Shown one piece after another: positions 15,852 to 24,184 of a DNA stretch of 64,000 bases; within the stretch, counting starts at the first letter, position 1, and each line of letters starts with the position of its first letter. The notes beneath the pieces are model-generated. The model worked only from the letters and a program-made list of their open reading frames with translations. It was not told the DNA's origin and did not search any database. The stretch is from the NCBI RefSeq assembly GCF_040640215.1, contig NZ_JBFABG010000022.1:7081-71080 (forward strand). The letters run 5' to 3'. The stretch comes from Actinosynnema sp040640215 (GTDB taxonomy: Bacteria > Actinomycetota > Actinomycetes > Mycobacteriales > Pseudonocardiaceae). Position numbers and translations under genes: made by a program.

Positions 15852-16067
15852 ATGAGCGAGAAGAAGGTGCACAAGGGCGACCACGTCACCTGGTCCAGTC
15901 ACGGGAACACCGTGCACGGCGAGGTGGTGGAGGAGATCACCGAGGACACCGAGGCGGCGGGCAGGCAGGTCCGCGCGTCGGAGGACGAGCCGCAGTACCG
16001 GGTCCGCAGCGACAAGACCGGGAAGGACGCGGTGCACAAGCCGTCCGCGCTGGGGGACGACTCGTGA
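15852..16067 (+). CDS. DUF2945 (HVA1-type TUDOR domain) small protein
   Basis: 71 aa. The sequence KKVHKGDHVTWSSHGNTVHGEVVEEI followed by EPQYRVRSDKTGKDAVHKPSAL is the compact beta-barrel of the DUF2945 family, sometimes called hypervirulence-associated TUDOR domain. It probably binds nucleic acid or protein; no enzyme motif. The next gene's GTG overlaps its stop, so the two are translated together. Confidence 0.85.
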   Translation: MSEKKVHKGDHVTWSSHGNTVHGEVVEEITEDTEAAGRQVRASEDEPQYRVRSDKTGKDAVHKPSALGDDS

Positions 16068-16375
16068 GCGACGACTTCACCGAGTCGGTGAACATGACGG
16101 CCGGCGAGTTGGAGCGCTGGCTGGCGTCCGACGAGTCCAAGTCCGTCGGCCAGTCCGACGGCGGCGGCGAGTCGGTCGGGCACGAGTCCGGCAGGCGGAT
16201 CGTCGAGTTGTTGCGCAAGAAGAAGGCCGAGTTGACCGAAGCCGACCACGCGCACATGCGCAAGGTCGTCGGGTACGTCCACCGGCACCTGGCGCAACGC
16301 CCGGACGGGGACGTCAAGGACACGAAGTGGCGGTACTCCTTGATGAACTGGGGCCACGACCCGCTGAAGAGCTGA
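16064..16375 (+). CDS. DUF3140 family protein
   Basis: 103 aa starting at a GTG that overlaps the DUF2945 stop (GTGA). Features of DUF3140: NMTAGELERWLASDESKSVGQ, SGRRIVELLRKKKAELTEADHAHMRKVVGYVHRHL, and KDTKWRYSLMNWGHDPLK at the C-terminus. Highly charged, helical and cytoplasmic. Genes for DUF2945 and DUF3140 often travel together in bacteria; the shared role is unknown, possibly DNA- or stress-related. Confidence 0.85.
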   Translation: MSDDFTESVNMTAGELERWLASDESKSVGQSDGGGESVGHESGRRIVELLRKKKAELTEADHAHMRKVVGYVHRHLAQRPDGDVKDTKWRYSLMNWGHDPLKS

Positions 16376-16430
16376 CGAACCGGTGGCCGTGAACGCACCC
16401 GCTGCGGCGCACCGCCGGGGAAGTGCCGGA

Positions 16431-16474
16431 AGCCGGTCGCGATCGGGGGTCGGGCTGCCCGATCGCGACCGGCT
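16431..16474. terminator. Bidirectional terminator hairpin
   Basis: A perfect 17-base stem (AGCCGGTCGCGATCGGG and its complement) with a 10-base loop lies between the convergent DUF3140 and M50 genes, 20 bases before the M50 stop. Serves both strands. Confidence 0.85.
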
Positions 16475-16493
16475 GCGGACTTCGCCGTGCGGT

Positions 16494-18830
16494 TCAGCTC
16501 GACGGTGCTGTGCTGGGTGACGACGGGACCGTCGTCGTGGGACTCTCCGACGGCGGTGGCGTGGTCGTCGTCGCCGGTGCGCTCGGCACCACCGAGGTCG
16601 TCGTGGTGGGGGGACTCGTGGTCGTCGGGGCCTCGGACGACGAGGTGGGCCGCGAGGTCTCCGTGGTCGTCGTGCCGGGCGGCGCGCTGGTCGTGGTGCC
16701 CGCGCCGGGGAGGGGGACGCCTTCGTCCCGCAGCACGTCGAGGATGCGGGCCTTGGCGTCCTGGAGGGCCTGCTGGATCTGCTGCGCCGACATGCCGGGG
16801 ATGTCCTGGGCCAGCCGGGACAGCTCGGCCCACACCTCGTCCAGCCGCGCCTTCGCCTGCGAGCTCAGGTCTTCGGGCAGGCTGACGACCAACTGCGAGG
16901 CCAGGGCGTAGGTCACGCACTCGACGCAGGAGTGGTTGACGGCGACCGCGATGTTCTCCGGCACCACCACGTCGGCCTGGCCGACGATCAGGACCACCTG
17001 GAACGCGACGGCCACCGTGGTGCAGCCCCGGCAGGAGGCCAGCGCGTACGCCTCGTTCTTGTTGTCCACCAGCCCGTCGGTCTCCCACACCAGCGCGAAG
17101 GAGATCTTGTAGCGGACGGCACCGTCGGTGGTGTTGACCGCCAAAGCCTGGTTGTCGCCCTCGCCCGGGGCTTCCGGGCGGTCGAACGGGAAGACCCACG
17201 TCGGCGCGTCCGCCGGTCCGCCGACCGGCTCCAGGACCATCGCCAGCACCGGCTTGTCCTTGGTGGGCACCGGTTGGCCGGTGGGCCACGCCGTGCGGGC
17301 GGTGACGGTCTCCGGCGTGGTCGTCGTCGCGGGCCGGACCGCACCGGGACCCGACGCCACGGCGGGCACCGCGTCGGCCACCGTGCCGCGTTCGTCGGGC
17401 TGGATCGGCCGGTAGCGGTCGGGCTGCGGCCACCACGCCCACAGCAGGCCCGCGATCACCGCGAGCCCGCACAGCACCAGCAGCGCGCGCCGGCCGGGCT
17501 TGCCGTCCGAGGAGCGCCACGCGCGGGCGCACAGCCGCTGCACGAGCCGGATCAGCAGCAGGCCGATGCCGAGCACGGGCAGCGCGATGGCGGCCGTCGA
17601 GAGCGCCCGCACCAGCACGAGCGCCAGATCGCCGTCGTCCAGCGCCGCGCTCGCCGAGCGCCACTGCTCGCCGACGCCCTGCCACGCCGTCGCCACCACG
17701 CGCGGGAAGGCCAGCACCAGCAGGGCCGTGCTCGCCAGCAGCAACGGCACGACGACGAGCACCCAGACCGTGACCACGGCCCGCGCCCACGGCTTGAGGA
17801 CCTTCGACTCCGGCTTGCCCCAGCGGTGCGGCAGCAGGCCCAGCAGCGTGGGCTTGATGTGGTGGAACAGGTCGGGGACGCCGGTCAGGTCGGCGAGCAC
17901 GTGGTAGCCGTCGTACCGCACCATCGGCGCGAGCTGGCGCACCATCTGCACGATCTGCGTCGCCACCACCAGCAGCAGGGCGTCCCAGCCGGACAGCCAC
18001 CAGGTGCCGAAGACGACGACCGCGACCAGCGCGTTGAAGTACAGCCCGCCGAGGTCGGTGCGCAGCCGCCCGGCCCGCCCGAGCCGGTAGCTGTCGGTGA
18101 CGTCGGTGTAGAAGGCGGGCCACAGCAGGTAGAGGCCGAACCCCATCGCGCCCGGGGTGGCACCGCCGTAGCGCGCGGCGGCGGCGTGCCCGAACTCGTG
18201 GAAGCCCGCCGAGACCACCGTCACCGCGAACACCAGCAGCAGCAGGGCGGGTTGGTGGAACGCCTGGTGGGTGGCACCGGCCAGGCCCTTCTCGAACAGC
18301 ACCCAGAAGGACACCGCCGCGAAGGCCACCAGCACCACGGCCACCACCAGCGGGTGGAACAGCCGGGCGAACGGCGTGGTGATCCGCCTGGTCAGCGTGG
18401 GCTCGGTGATCACGCGGCGCAGGCGCAGCCCGAGCAGCGGCTCGGCCTTGCGGTGCTCCGGCTGGGAGCCGTCGGGCAGTTCGAGCACCCCGAGCGGCTC
18501 CAGCTTCGTGCTCAGCAGCGTCCGCACGTCCGCCGGGGTCACCGCGCGACCCACGGCCTGCCCCACCCGGTCGGCGATCCCGCCGTGGTCGGTCTGCCCG
18601 TCCACGGCCTCCAGCACCCGGTACAGCAGCGGGGTGAGCTGGATGACCTGCCCGTCCGCGCGGCGGACCAGCGCCGGCGGGCGGCGGTAGCCGGAACCGC
18701 GCAGCTCGCCGATCAGCTCGACGCCCCGCGCGCGGTGCGGCACGTCCCGTTCCGCCCGCGCGGGGCGGAGCGCGGTGTCCGCGCCCCGCCCGGCGGGGTT
18801 CTCCGCTGAGGCGTTCATCAGGTCGCTCAC
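16494..18830 (-). CDS. Multi-pass M50-like zinc metalloprotease with N-terminal PqqD-like (RRE) domain
   Basis: 778 aa from a GTG overlapping the upstream stop (GTGA); an ATG four codons later is the alternative. Residues about 35-110 resemble PqqD/RRE domains that recognise RiPP leaders (DGQVIQLTPLLYRVLEAVDG). Several TM helices follow, with zinc motif HEFGH (His211) and the downstream YDGYHVLADL motif (about 308) of peptide zinc metalloproteases. After the last TM (about 460) comes an ectodomain with two CxxC pairs, SCRGC (about 597) and SCVEC (about 632), a coiled region, and a Thr/Pro/Ser tail (about 710-778). It probably cleaves a peptide or repeat protein in the membrane; the adjacent repeat gene is the obvious candidate substrate. 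Confidence 0.8.
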   Translation of the reverse strand: MSDLMNASAENPAGRGADTALRPARAERDVPHRARGVELIGELRGSGYRRPPALVRRADGQVIQLTPLLYRVLEAVDGQTDHGGIADRVGQAVGRAVTPADVRTLLSTKLEPLGVLELPDGSQPEHRKAEPLLGLRLRRVITEPTLTRRITTPFARLFHPLVVAVVLVAFAAVSFWVLFEKGLAGATHQAFHQPALLLLVFAVTVVSAGFHEFGHAAAARYGGATPGAMGFGLYLLWPAFYTDVTDSYRLGRAGRLRTDLGGLYFNALVAVVVFGTWWLSGWDALLLVVATQIVQMVRQLAPMVRYDGYHVLADLTGVPDLFHHIKPTLLGLLPHRWGKPESKVLKPWARAVVTVWVLVVVPLLLASTALLVLAFPRVVATAWQGVGEQWRSASAALDDGDLALVLVRALSTAAIALPVLGIGLLLIRLVQRLCARAWRSSDGKPGRRALLVLCGLAVIAGLLWAWWPQPDRYRPIQPDERGTVADAVPAVASGPGAVRPATTTTPETVTARTAWPTGQPVPTKDKPVLAMVLEPVGGPADAPTWVFPFDRPEAPGEGDNQALAVNTTDGAVRYKISFALVWETDGLVDNKNEAYALASCRGCTTVAVAFQVVLIVGQADVVVPENIAVAVNHSCVECVTYALASQLVVSLPEDLSSQAKARLDEVWAELSRLAQDIPGMSAQQIQQALQDAKARILDVLRDEGVPLPGAGTTTSAPPGTTTTETSRPTSSSEAPTTTSPPTTTTSVVPSAPATTTTPPPSESPTTTVPSSPSTAPSS

Positions 18831-19477
18831 TGGTCGATGTCGGACCTCTGCTCGGCATTCGCCTCGGCGGTGCCGTCGATGGTCTGCTGGATGATGGCGT
18901 CCTGCTGCGCGACGGCGGTCGCCTCGGAGCCGACCGAGCCGAGGTTCGCGGCCACGGCGGCGTCGATCGGCGCGGCCACGTTGGCGTTGAGGGCCACCGC
19001 ACCGTTGATCGGCGCGGCCAGGTCGAGGTCGGCGGCGAGGTTCACGTCCACGTTGAGCAGGCCGCCGTCCAGCGCGCCCGCCACGTCGGCGGGCTGCGCC
19101 CGGACATCGGTCCCGCTGCCGCCGGCGGGCGGCGGCGGGGTCGGGTCCTGCTCCTCGCCCTGGTCGATCGCGCTGTCCTGGTGGGAGTTGGCCAGCGCCT
19201 CGCCGGTGATGCCCTGCTGGATCGCGACGCCCTGGTCGGACAGGGCCTGCGCGGTGGAGCCGTCCGACAGCACGTTCGCGCCCACGGCGGCGTCGATCGG
19301 GGCGGCGACGTTGGCGTTGCCGGCCACCGCCAGGCCGATCGGGGCCGCCAGGTCGAGCGCGAGGTCGAGGTCGACGTTCAGGTCGAGCAGCGAGTAGACC
19401 TCCTTGTCCGGCAGCGCCGTGCCACCCTCGGCGGCGAGCTCGTCGATCGACAGCGGGGGCAGGTTCGCTTGGCTCAT
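18827..19477 (-). CDS. Tandem 77-residue repeat protein, putative substrate of the M50 protease/ABC system
   Basis: 216 aa, ATG at 19477 after GGAG. A leader-like region (MSQANLPPLSIDELAAEGGT, about residues 1-29) precedes repeat 1 (30-106) and repeat 2 (140-216), separated by a Pro/Gly linker (DPTPPPPAGGSG). The repeats align without gaps at about 60% identity by eye, share NANVAAPIDAAV and both end in IDQ. It has no Cys, Trp or Phe, a single Lys, and many Ala, Asp and Asn. No signal peptide, so export would need the dedicated transporter. The stop overlaps the M50 start. It may be a processed surface or secreted protein; no characterised homologue known to me. Confidence 0.8.
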   Translation of the reverse strand: MSQANLPPLSIDELAAEGGTALPDKEVYSLLDLNVDLDLALDLAAPIGLAVAGNANVAAPIDAAVGANVLSDGSTAQALSDQGVAIQQGITGEALANSHQDSAIDQGEEQDPTPPPPAGGSGTDVRAQPADVAGALDGGLLNVDVNLAADLDLAAPINGAVALNANVAAPIDAAVAANLGSVGSEATAVAQQDAIIQQTIDGTAEANAEQRSDIDQ

Positions 19478-19753
19478 CCGTGGCTCCGTTTTCTCGGGTT
19501 CTGCGCCGGTCGGATCGCAACCGGTCGGTGGTCCAGACCAGTACCCGGGCAGGGCCCGGTGAAACGGAATAGGCCGTCCACACCCGGAACCGGTCGGGAA
19601 AACCCTCCTGACGGCGTGACACCGCTCGACCGAATGGCCGCAAAAAGAAATGAGTTTTATTCGGGAACGGGGTGCCGTCCCGGTCGTCGCCCGATCAGCA
19701 CGCCGGACCGCCGGGCCGCCGGGGCGAGCCGGGCCGCTGGATAGGGTCGTGCG
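19478..19753. other. Divergent control region of the repeat-protein/ABC system
   Basis: No gene. A rare AT-rich stretch at 19640-19660 is bracketed by an inverted repeat CCGAAT (19630-19635) and ATTCGG (19659-19664). It lies 90 bases before the ABC start and 150 before the repeat-protein start, so it may be a shared control site. Confidence 0.4.
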
Positions 19754-21514
19754 ATGCCGCACGACCGCACGACCGCGACCCGCGATCCCGGGGCGTGGGT
19801 CGCGCCCGAACCCCGCGACATCGGCGGCCCGGCCCGTTTTCTGTGGTGGCTGGTCCGATCGCAGGCCCGGCGGGTCGTGGCCGGCGCGGCGCTGGGGAGC
19901 TCCTGGATGGTCGGCCTCGCGGTGCCGCCGTGGGTGCTGTCCCGCGCGATCGACGACGGGCTCGTCGCCGGTGACCCGGGCGCGCTCGTCCGGTGGTCGG
20001 CGGTGCTGCTCGCGGTAGGCGTGCTCACCGCCGTCCTGGCCATCGCCCGGCACCGCACCATGACCAGGATTCGGATGGACGCGTCCTTCCGCACGGTGCG
20101 CACGGTGGTGCGGCACACCGCCCGCCTGGGTTCCGCGCTGTCCCGGAAGGTCGGCGCGGGCGAAGTCGTCACGATCGGGATCGCGGACGTGCAGGTCGTC
20201 GCGCAGTCGCTGACGGTCACCGGGCCGGGTTTCGGCGCGGTGGTGGCCTACGCGGTGGTGGCGGTGGTGCTGGCGACCATCTCGCCCCTGCTGGCCCTGG
20301 TCGTCCTCGCCGGCGTGCCGCTGCTCGTGGTCACCGTCGTGCCGCTGCTGCGCCGCATCGAGCGCACCGGCACCGGCTACCGCCTGCACCAGGGGCTGCT
20401 GACGGCCCGGCTGGTGGACGTCCTGGGCGGACTGCGGGTGCTCAACGGGTTGGGCGGCAAGGAGACCGTCACCGAGCGCTACGGGCGGGAGTCCGCAGAG
20501 CTGGTCGGGCGCGGCTACCGGGTCGGCGGCCCGGCGAGCTGGGTCACCGCGCTGGCCGGTGGCCTGCCCGCGCTGTTCCTGGCGGTGGTGGTGTGGCTGG
20601 CGGCGAGGATGGTCGCGCTGGGCGAGATCACCATCGGCGACCTCGTCGCGGTGTACGGCTACGTGGCCGTCCTCGTCGTGCCGGTGTCGTTCTTCATCGA
20701 GGGCGGCGGCGACCTCGCCAGGGCGCTGGTGGCCGCCCGGCGCATCACCGGCCTGCTCACCCTGCGCCCCGACCACGACGGCGCACAGGGCGCGGCGGGG
20801 GAACCGGACGGCCCCGTGACCGACCCGGCCTCGGGGGTCGTGGTGCGGCCGGGCCGGTTCACCGCGCTGGTCAGCGCACGCCCGGAGGAGGCGGTCGCGG
20901 TGGTGGAGCGGCTGGGCCGGTTCGCCGACACCGACGCCACGTGGGCGGGCACGCGCCTGGACGTGCTGGAGCCCGGCCGGCTGCGCGAACGCCTGCTGGT
21001 GGCCGACAACGACGCCGACCTGTTCGCGGGCACGGTCCGGGAGATCGTCTCGGGACGCCACGAACCCGATGACGACAGGGTGCGCGCGGCGGTGCGCACC
21101 GCCGTGGCCGACGACGTCGTCGAAGCGCTGCCCGGCGGTCTGGACGCGCTGATCACCGCCAAGGGCGGCAACCTGTCCGGTGGCCAGCGGCAGCGGCTCC
21201 GCCTGGCCCGCGCGGTCTACGCCGAACCGGACGTGCTGCTGGCCGTGGAGCCGACGTCGGCGGTCGACGCGCGGACCGAGGCCGTCGTCATCGCCCGGTT
21301 GCGCGCGGCCCGACGCGGCCTCGCCACCCTGGTCACCACCAGCTCACCGCTGGTCCTCGACCACGCCGACGAGGTCGTGTTCCTCTCCGACGGGCGCGTG
21401 GCGGCTCGCGGCACGCACGACCGGCTCCTGCGCGACCACCCCGCCTACGCGGACCTGGTGTCCCGCGTGCAGGGCGGGACGACCGGCGACCCGGAACGGG
21501 CGGACCGGCGGTGA
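19754..21514 (+). CDS. ABC half-transporter 1 (TMD-NBD) with degenerate ATP site
   Basis: 586 aa: a six-TM exporter domain (about 25-325) fused to an ATPase domain. The C-loop LSGGQRQRLRLARA is perfect, but the Walker A loop is missing (ALVSARPEEAV in its place), the Q-loop Gln is lost (VADNDADLF), Walker B reads LLAVEPTSA (Val for Asp) and the H-loop His is gone (TTSSPLV). It can therefore not hydrolyse ATP alone and must pair with the next gene's product, to which it lends LSGGQ. The next start overlaps its stop. Divergent from the repeat-protein/M50 genes, so it is the likely exporter of that product. Confidence 0.85.
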   Translation: MPHDRTTATRDPGAWVAPEPRDIGGPARFLWWLVRSQARRVVAGAALGSSWMVGLAVPPWVLSRAIDDGLVAGDPGALVRWSAVLLAVGVLTAVLAIARHRTMTRIRMDASFRTVRTVVRHTARLGSALSRKVGAGEVVTIGIADVQVVAQSLTVTGPGFGAVVAYAVVAVVLATISPLLALVVLAGVPLLVVTVVPLLRRIERTGTGYRLHQGLLTARLVDVLGGLRVLNGLGGKETVTERYGRESAELVGRGYRVGGPASWVTALAGGLPALFLAVVVWLAARMVALGEITIGDLVAVYGYVAVLVVPVSFFIEGGGDLARALVAARRITGLLTLRPDHDGAQGAAGEPDGPVTDPASGVVVRPGRFTALVSARPEEAVAVVERLGRFADTDATWAGTRLDVLEPGRLRERLLVADNDADLFAGTVREIVSGRHEPDDDRVRAAVRTAVADDVVEALPGGLDALITAKGGNLSGGQRQRLRLARAVYAEPDVLLAVEPTSAVDARTEAVVIARLRAARRGLATLVTTSSPLVLDHADEVVFLSDGRVAARGTHDRLLRDHPAYADLVSRVQGGTTGDPERADRR

Positions 21515-23298
21515 GCGCGACGTTGCCCGTGGCGGGCACCGCCGGGGTGCGGGCCGCCGTGCGGGAGGACCTCCGCGCCGACCGGGGCGCGGTGTGGGGG
21601 CTGCTGCTGCTCAACGGCCTGGCCTCCGCGGCGGGCCTGGTCGCGCCGTGGCTGCTCGGCCGGATCGTCGACGAGGTCCGGGCGGGCGGCGAGGACCTGG
21701 TGGGCACCGTGGACCGGTTCGCGCTGGGCGTGCTGGTGTTCACCGTCGTGCAGGTGGTGCTGTCCCGCTGGGCGCTCGCGGTGGGGTACCGGTTCGGGGA
21801 GCGGATGGCGAGCCGGATTCGCGAGCGGTTCCTGGAGCGCACCCTCGCGCTGCCCGCGTCGGTCGTGGAGCACGTGCCCCCCGGCGACCTGATCGCGCGC
21901 GGCAGCACGGACGCCTCGGTGGTGGCGACGGCGCTGCGGCGGGCCGTGCCCGAGGTGACCGTGGCCCTCGTCCAGGCCCTGTTCCTGATCGTCGCGGTGT
22001 TCGTGCTGAACCCGCTGCTCGGGCTGTGCGGACTGGTGTCCCTGGTCGGGACCGGTGCCGCGCTGCGCTGGTACCTGCGCCGGGCCCGGCCCGCCTACCT
22101 CACCGAGGCGGCGGCCGGTGCGGGACTGGCCGACGTGGTCACCGGCACCGCCGCCGGCGCGCGCACGGTCGAAGCGCTCGCCCTGGAGGCCCGGCGCGCG
22201 GAAGCCGTCGACGCGGCTGTCGCGGACGCGCGCAGCGCCCGGTTGCGGACGCTGTGGCTGCGCACCGTGCTGTTCCCGTCCTTCGACGTCTCGTGCGTGC
22301 TGCCGGTGGTCGGCGTGCTGCTGGTCGGCGGGGCGCTGCACTCGGCCGGCGTGGTCAGCGTCGGCGTGGTGGTCGCGGCCACGGTGTACCTGCGGCAACT
22401 GGTGGGACCGCTGGACACGCTGGTGCTGTGGGTGGAGCAGGTGCAGGGCGCGGCGGCGTCCTACGCGAGAGTCGAGGGCCTGGCGGGGGTGGGGCGGGAC
22501 GCGCCGAGGTCCGGGCTCGTGCCGGCGGACGACCGCATCGAGGTGCGCGGCGTGCACTTCGCCTACGAGCGCGGCCGGGACGTGCTGCACGGCGTGGATT
22601 TGGTGGTGCGGCCGGGGGAGCGGCTGGCCGTGGTCGGCACGTCCGGCGCGGGCAAGACGACGCTGGCCCGCCTGCTCGCGGGCCTCGACCGGCCGACCGC
22701 CGGGTCGGTGACCGTGGGCGGGGTGCCGGTGGCGGACCTGCCGCCGGACCGGCTGCGCGAGCAGGTCGTGCTGGTCACCCAGGACCACCACGTCTTCCAG
22801 GGCACGATCCGCGACAACCTGCTGATGGTGCGCCCGGACGCCACCGGAGCGGAACTGCGCGCCGCGCTGGACGTGGTGGGCGCGCACTGGGTGGCCGAGC
22901 TGCCGGCCGGCCTGGACGCGGAGGTCGGGACCGGCTCCCGGCTGGACGGTGCCCGCGCCCAGCAACTGTCGCTGGCCCGGGTCGTGCTGGCCGACCCGCA
23001 CACGGTGATCCTCGACGAGGCCACGGCCCTGCTCGACCCCACGACGGCCCGGACGGCCGAGCGGTCCCTGGCCGCGCTCCTGCGCGGGCGCACGGTGATC
23101 GCGATCGCCCACCGGCTCCAGACCGCGCACGACGCGGACCGGGTCGCGGTCCTGGAAGGAGGCGAACTGGTCGAGCTGGGCTCCCACGACGAACTCGTCG
23201 CCGCCGGCGGCGCGTACAGCCGGTTGTCGCGCTCCTGGCACGGGCACCCGGGCGACCGGGGAGCTCCGGCGAGCACGCGGGACCGCGCAGCCGACTGA
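21511..23298 (+). CDS. ABC half-transporter 2 (TMD-NBD) with degenerate signature motif
   Basis: 595 aa, GTG overlapping the upstream stop (GTGA). Six TM helices (about 25-310) and an NBD with intact Walker A (GTSGAGKTT), Q-loop (VTQDHHVF), Walker B (VILDEATALLD) and H-loop (IAIAHRL). The signature, normally LSGGQ, reads RLDGARAQQ. This is the mirror image of half-transporter 1. In a heterodimer the intact Walker site faces the intact LSGGQ of partner 1 to make one working ATP site; the other site is doubly dead. This asymmetry is known for heterodimeric exporters such as TM287/288 and TAP, but is extreme here. Confidence 0.87.
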   Translation: MSATLPVAGTAGVRAAVREDLRADRGAVWGLLLLNGLASAAGLVAPWLLGRIVDEVRAGGEDLVGTVDRFALGVLVFTVVQVVLSRWALAVGYRFGERMASRIRERFLERTLALPASVVEHVPPGDLIARGSTDASVVATALRRAVPEVTVALVQALFLIVAVFVLNPLLGLCGLVSLVGTGAALRWYLRRARPAYLTEAAAGAGLADVVTGTAAGARTVEALALEARRAEAVDAAVADARSARLRTLWLRTVLFPSFDVSCVLPVVGVLLVGGALHSAGVVSVGVVVAATVYLRQLVGPLDTLVLWVEQVQGAAASYARVEGLAGVGRDAPRSGLVPADDRIEVRGVHFAYERGRDVLHGVDLVVRPGERLAVVGTSGAGKTTLARLLAGLDRPTAGSVTVGGVPVADLPPDRLREQVVLVTQDHHVFQGTIRDNLLMVRPDATGAELRAALDVVGAHWVAELPAGLDAEVGTGSRLDGARAQQLSLARVVLADPHTVILDEATALLDPTTARTAERSLAALLRGRTVIAIAHRLQTAHDADRVAVLEGGELVELGSHDELVAAGGAYSRLSRSWHGHPGDRGAPASTRDRAAD

Positions 23299-23309
23299 CG
23301 GGTGGGCTG

Positions 23310-23512
23310 CGGAGGCCCGCTTTCCGGAGCCGTGGTCGTCATCCTGCGGGACGGCGAGGAGTCCGTGCCCGCCGCTGATCTGTCCAATCCCGCTCACCCA
23401 CACCGCCGGATTCCTGGGCGACGTCGACATCGAGAGCGGTCGGGGCTTCGACGCGCCGGCCGGGCCCGTCGACGTGATCGCCGGCCTGCCGCAGGTGTTC
23501 CCGCCCGCGTCA
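23310..23512 (+). pseudogene. Possible decayed gene remnant
   Basis: Between the ABC gene and the convergent membrane-protein gene, strong G/C third-position bias runs first in one frame (VVVILRDGEESVPAAD, about 23330-23377) and then in another (PIPLTHTAGFLGDVDIES..., 23384-23512), without a start or common stop. This looks like a frameshifted fragment of a lost gene; no family recognised. Confidence 0.35.
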
Positions 23513-23535
23513 CCTCTCCGACGCACCTGCGCGGG

Positions 23536-23958
23536 TCAGCCGAGCGCGGAGAGGGCGGCCACGCCCAGCACGACCAGCGCCACCACCTTGAGCACCTCCA
23601 GCGCCACGTAGACCAGGTGGGTGCGGGACCTCGGCGGGTCTTCCCCCGCCAACACGCGGTCGGAGCGCCGGTTGAGGATCGGGCGCACCACGACCAGTTG
23701 CACCACCAGCACACCCACCGCCGCGATCACCGCACCCGTGACCGGCGCGGGCGACCCGCCCGCCACCGCCGCGACCACGATCACCGACGCCGCCGCCACC
23801 TCGGCGACGTTCAGCGCGCGGAACACGATCCGGCCGATGCCCAACCCGATCACGACCGTCACGCCCGGAGCCCGGAACTTCAGCGGTGCCTCCAGGAAGG
23901 AGATCGCCAGCACCATCCCCGCCCACAGCCAGGCCGCGCCCGCCACCACCGGGCTCAT
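23536..23958 (-). CDS. Four-TM membrane protein, function unknown
   Basis: 140 aa with four hydrophobic helices (about 3-20, 32-50, 55-80 and 115-138). The conserved look of LWAGMVLAISFLEAPLKFRAPGV in TM1 and RPILNRRSDRVLAGE in the last loop resembles a widespread bacterial family of unknown function. Its ATG overlaps the stop of the upstream zinc-ribbon gene, so the two are co-translated. No enzyme motif is visible. Confidence 0.75.
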   Translation of the reverse strand: MSPVVAGAAWLWAGMVLAISFLEAPLKFRAPGVTVVIGLGIGRIVFRALNVAEVAAASVIVVAAVAGGSPAPVTGAVIAAVGVLVVQLVVVRPILNRRSDRVLAGEDPPRSRTHLVYVALEVLKVVALVVLGVAALSALG

Positions 23959-24122
23959 CGCACGTCACCGCTCCCGCCGGCCGCCGCGCCGCACCGGGGG
24001 CACACCGCGGGCTGCTCGCCGTCGGCCAGGTGACCGCACTCCGGGCACACCCGCGACAACCAGCACACCGGGTCACCGCCCTCGACGCGATCCCGCCCGC
24101 GCGCCTCGCCGGACTCCGTCAT
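23955..24122 (-). CDS. Rubredoxin-like zinc-ribbon miniprotein (55 aa)
   Basis: A 55-residue protein, MTESGEARGRDRV..., with two knuckles CPECG and CPRCG eleven residues apart (VCPECGHLADGEQPAVCPRCG). This is the four-Cys rubredoxin/zinc-ribbon module at the end of rubrerythrins, here free-standing. One extra Cys and a Trp (DPVCWLSR) precede it. It overlaps the start of the downstream membrane-protein gene (ATGA), so it may supply an electron-transfer or metal-binding partner to that protein. Confidence 0.7.
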   Translation of the reverse strand: MTESGEARGRDRVEGGDPVCWLSRVCPECGHLADGEQPAVCPRCGAAAGGSGDVR

Positions 24123-24184
24123 CGGCCTCGCCTCCGCTCCTGGTCGGCCCGCCCACCCTTCCCGGTCGGCGTGACCGGCCCGGG

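Noticed and set aside
15937..19002. 1021-codon open frame on the minus strand
   Set aside because: A shifted frame of the M50 gene, rich in Arg/Ala/Gly, without family motifs.
16494..23298. Classical lanthipeptide or thiopeptide cluster
   Set aside because: No LanB/LanC/LanM, YcaO or radical SAM enzyme, and the candidate precursor contains no Cys.
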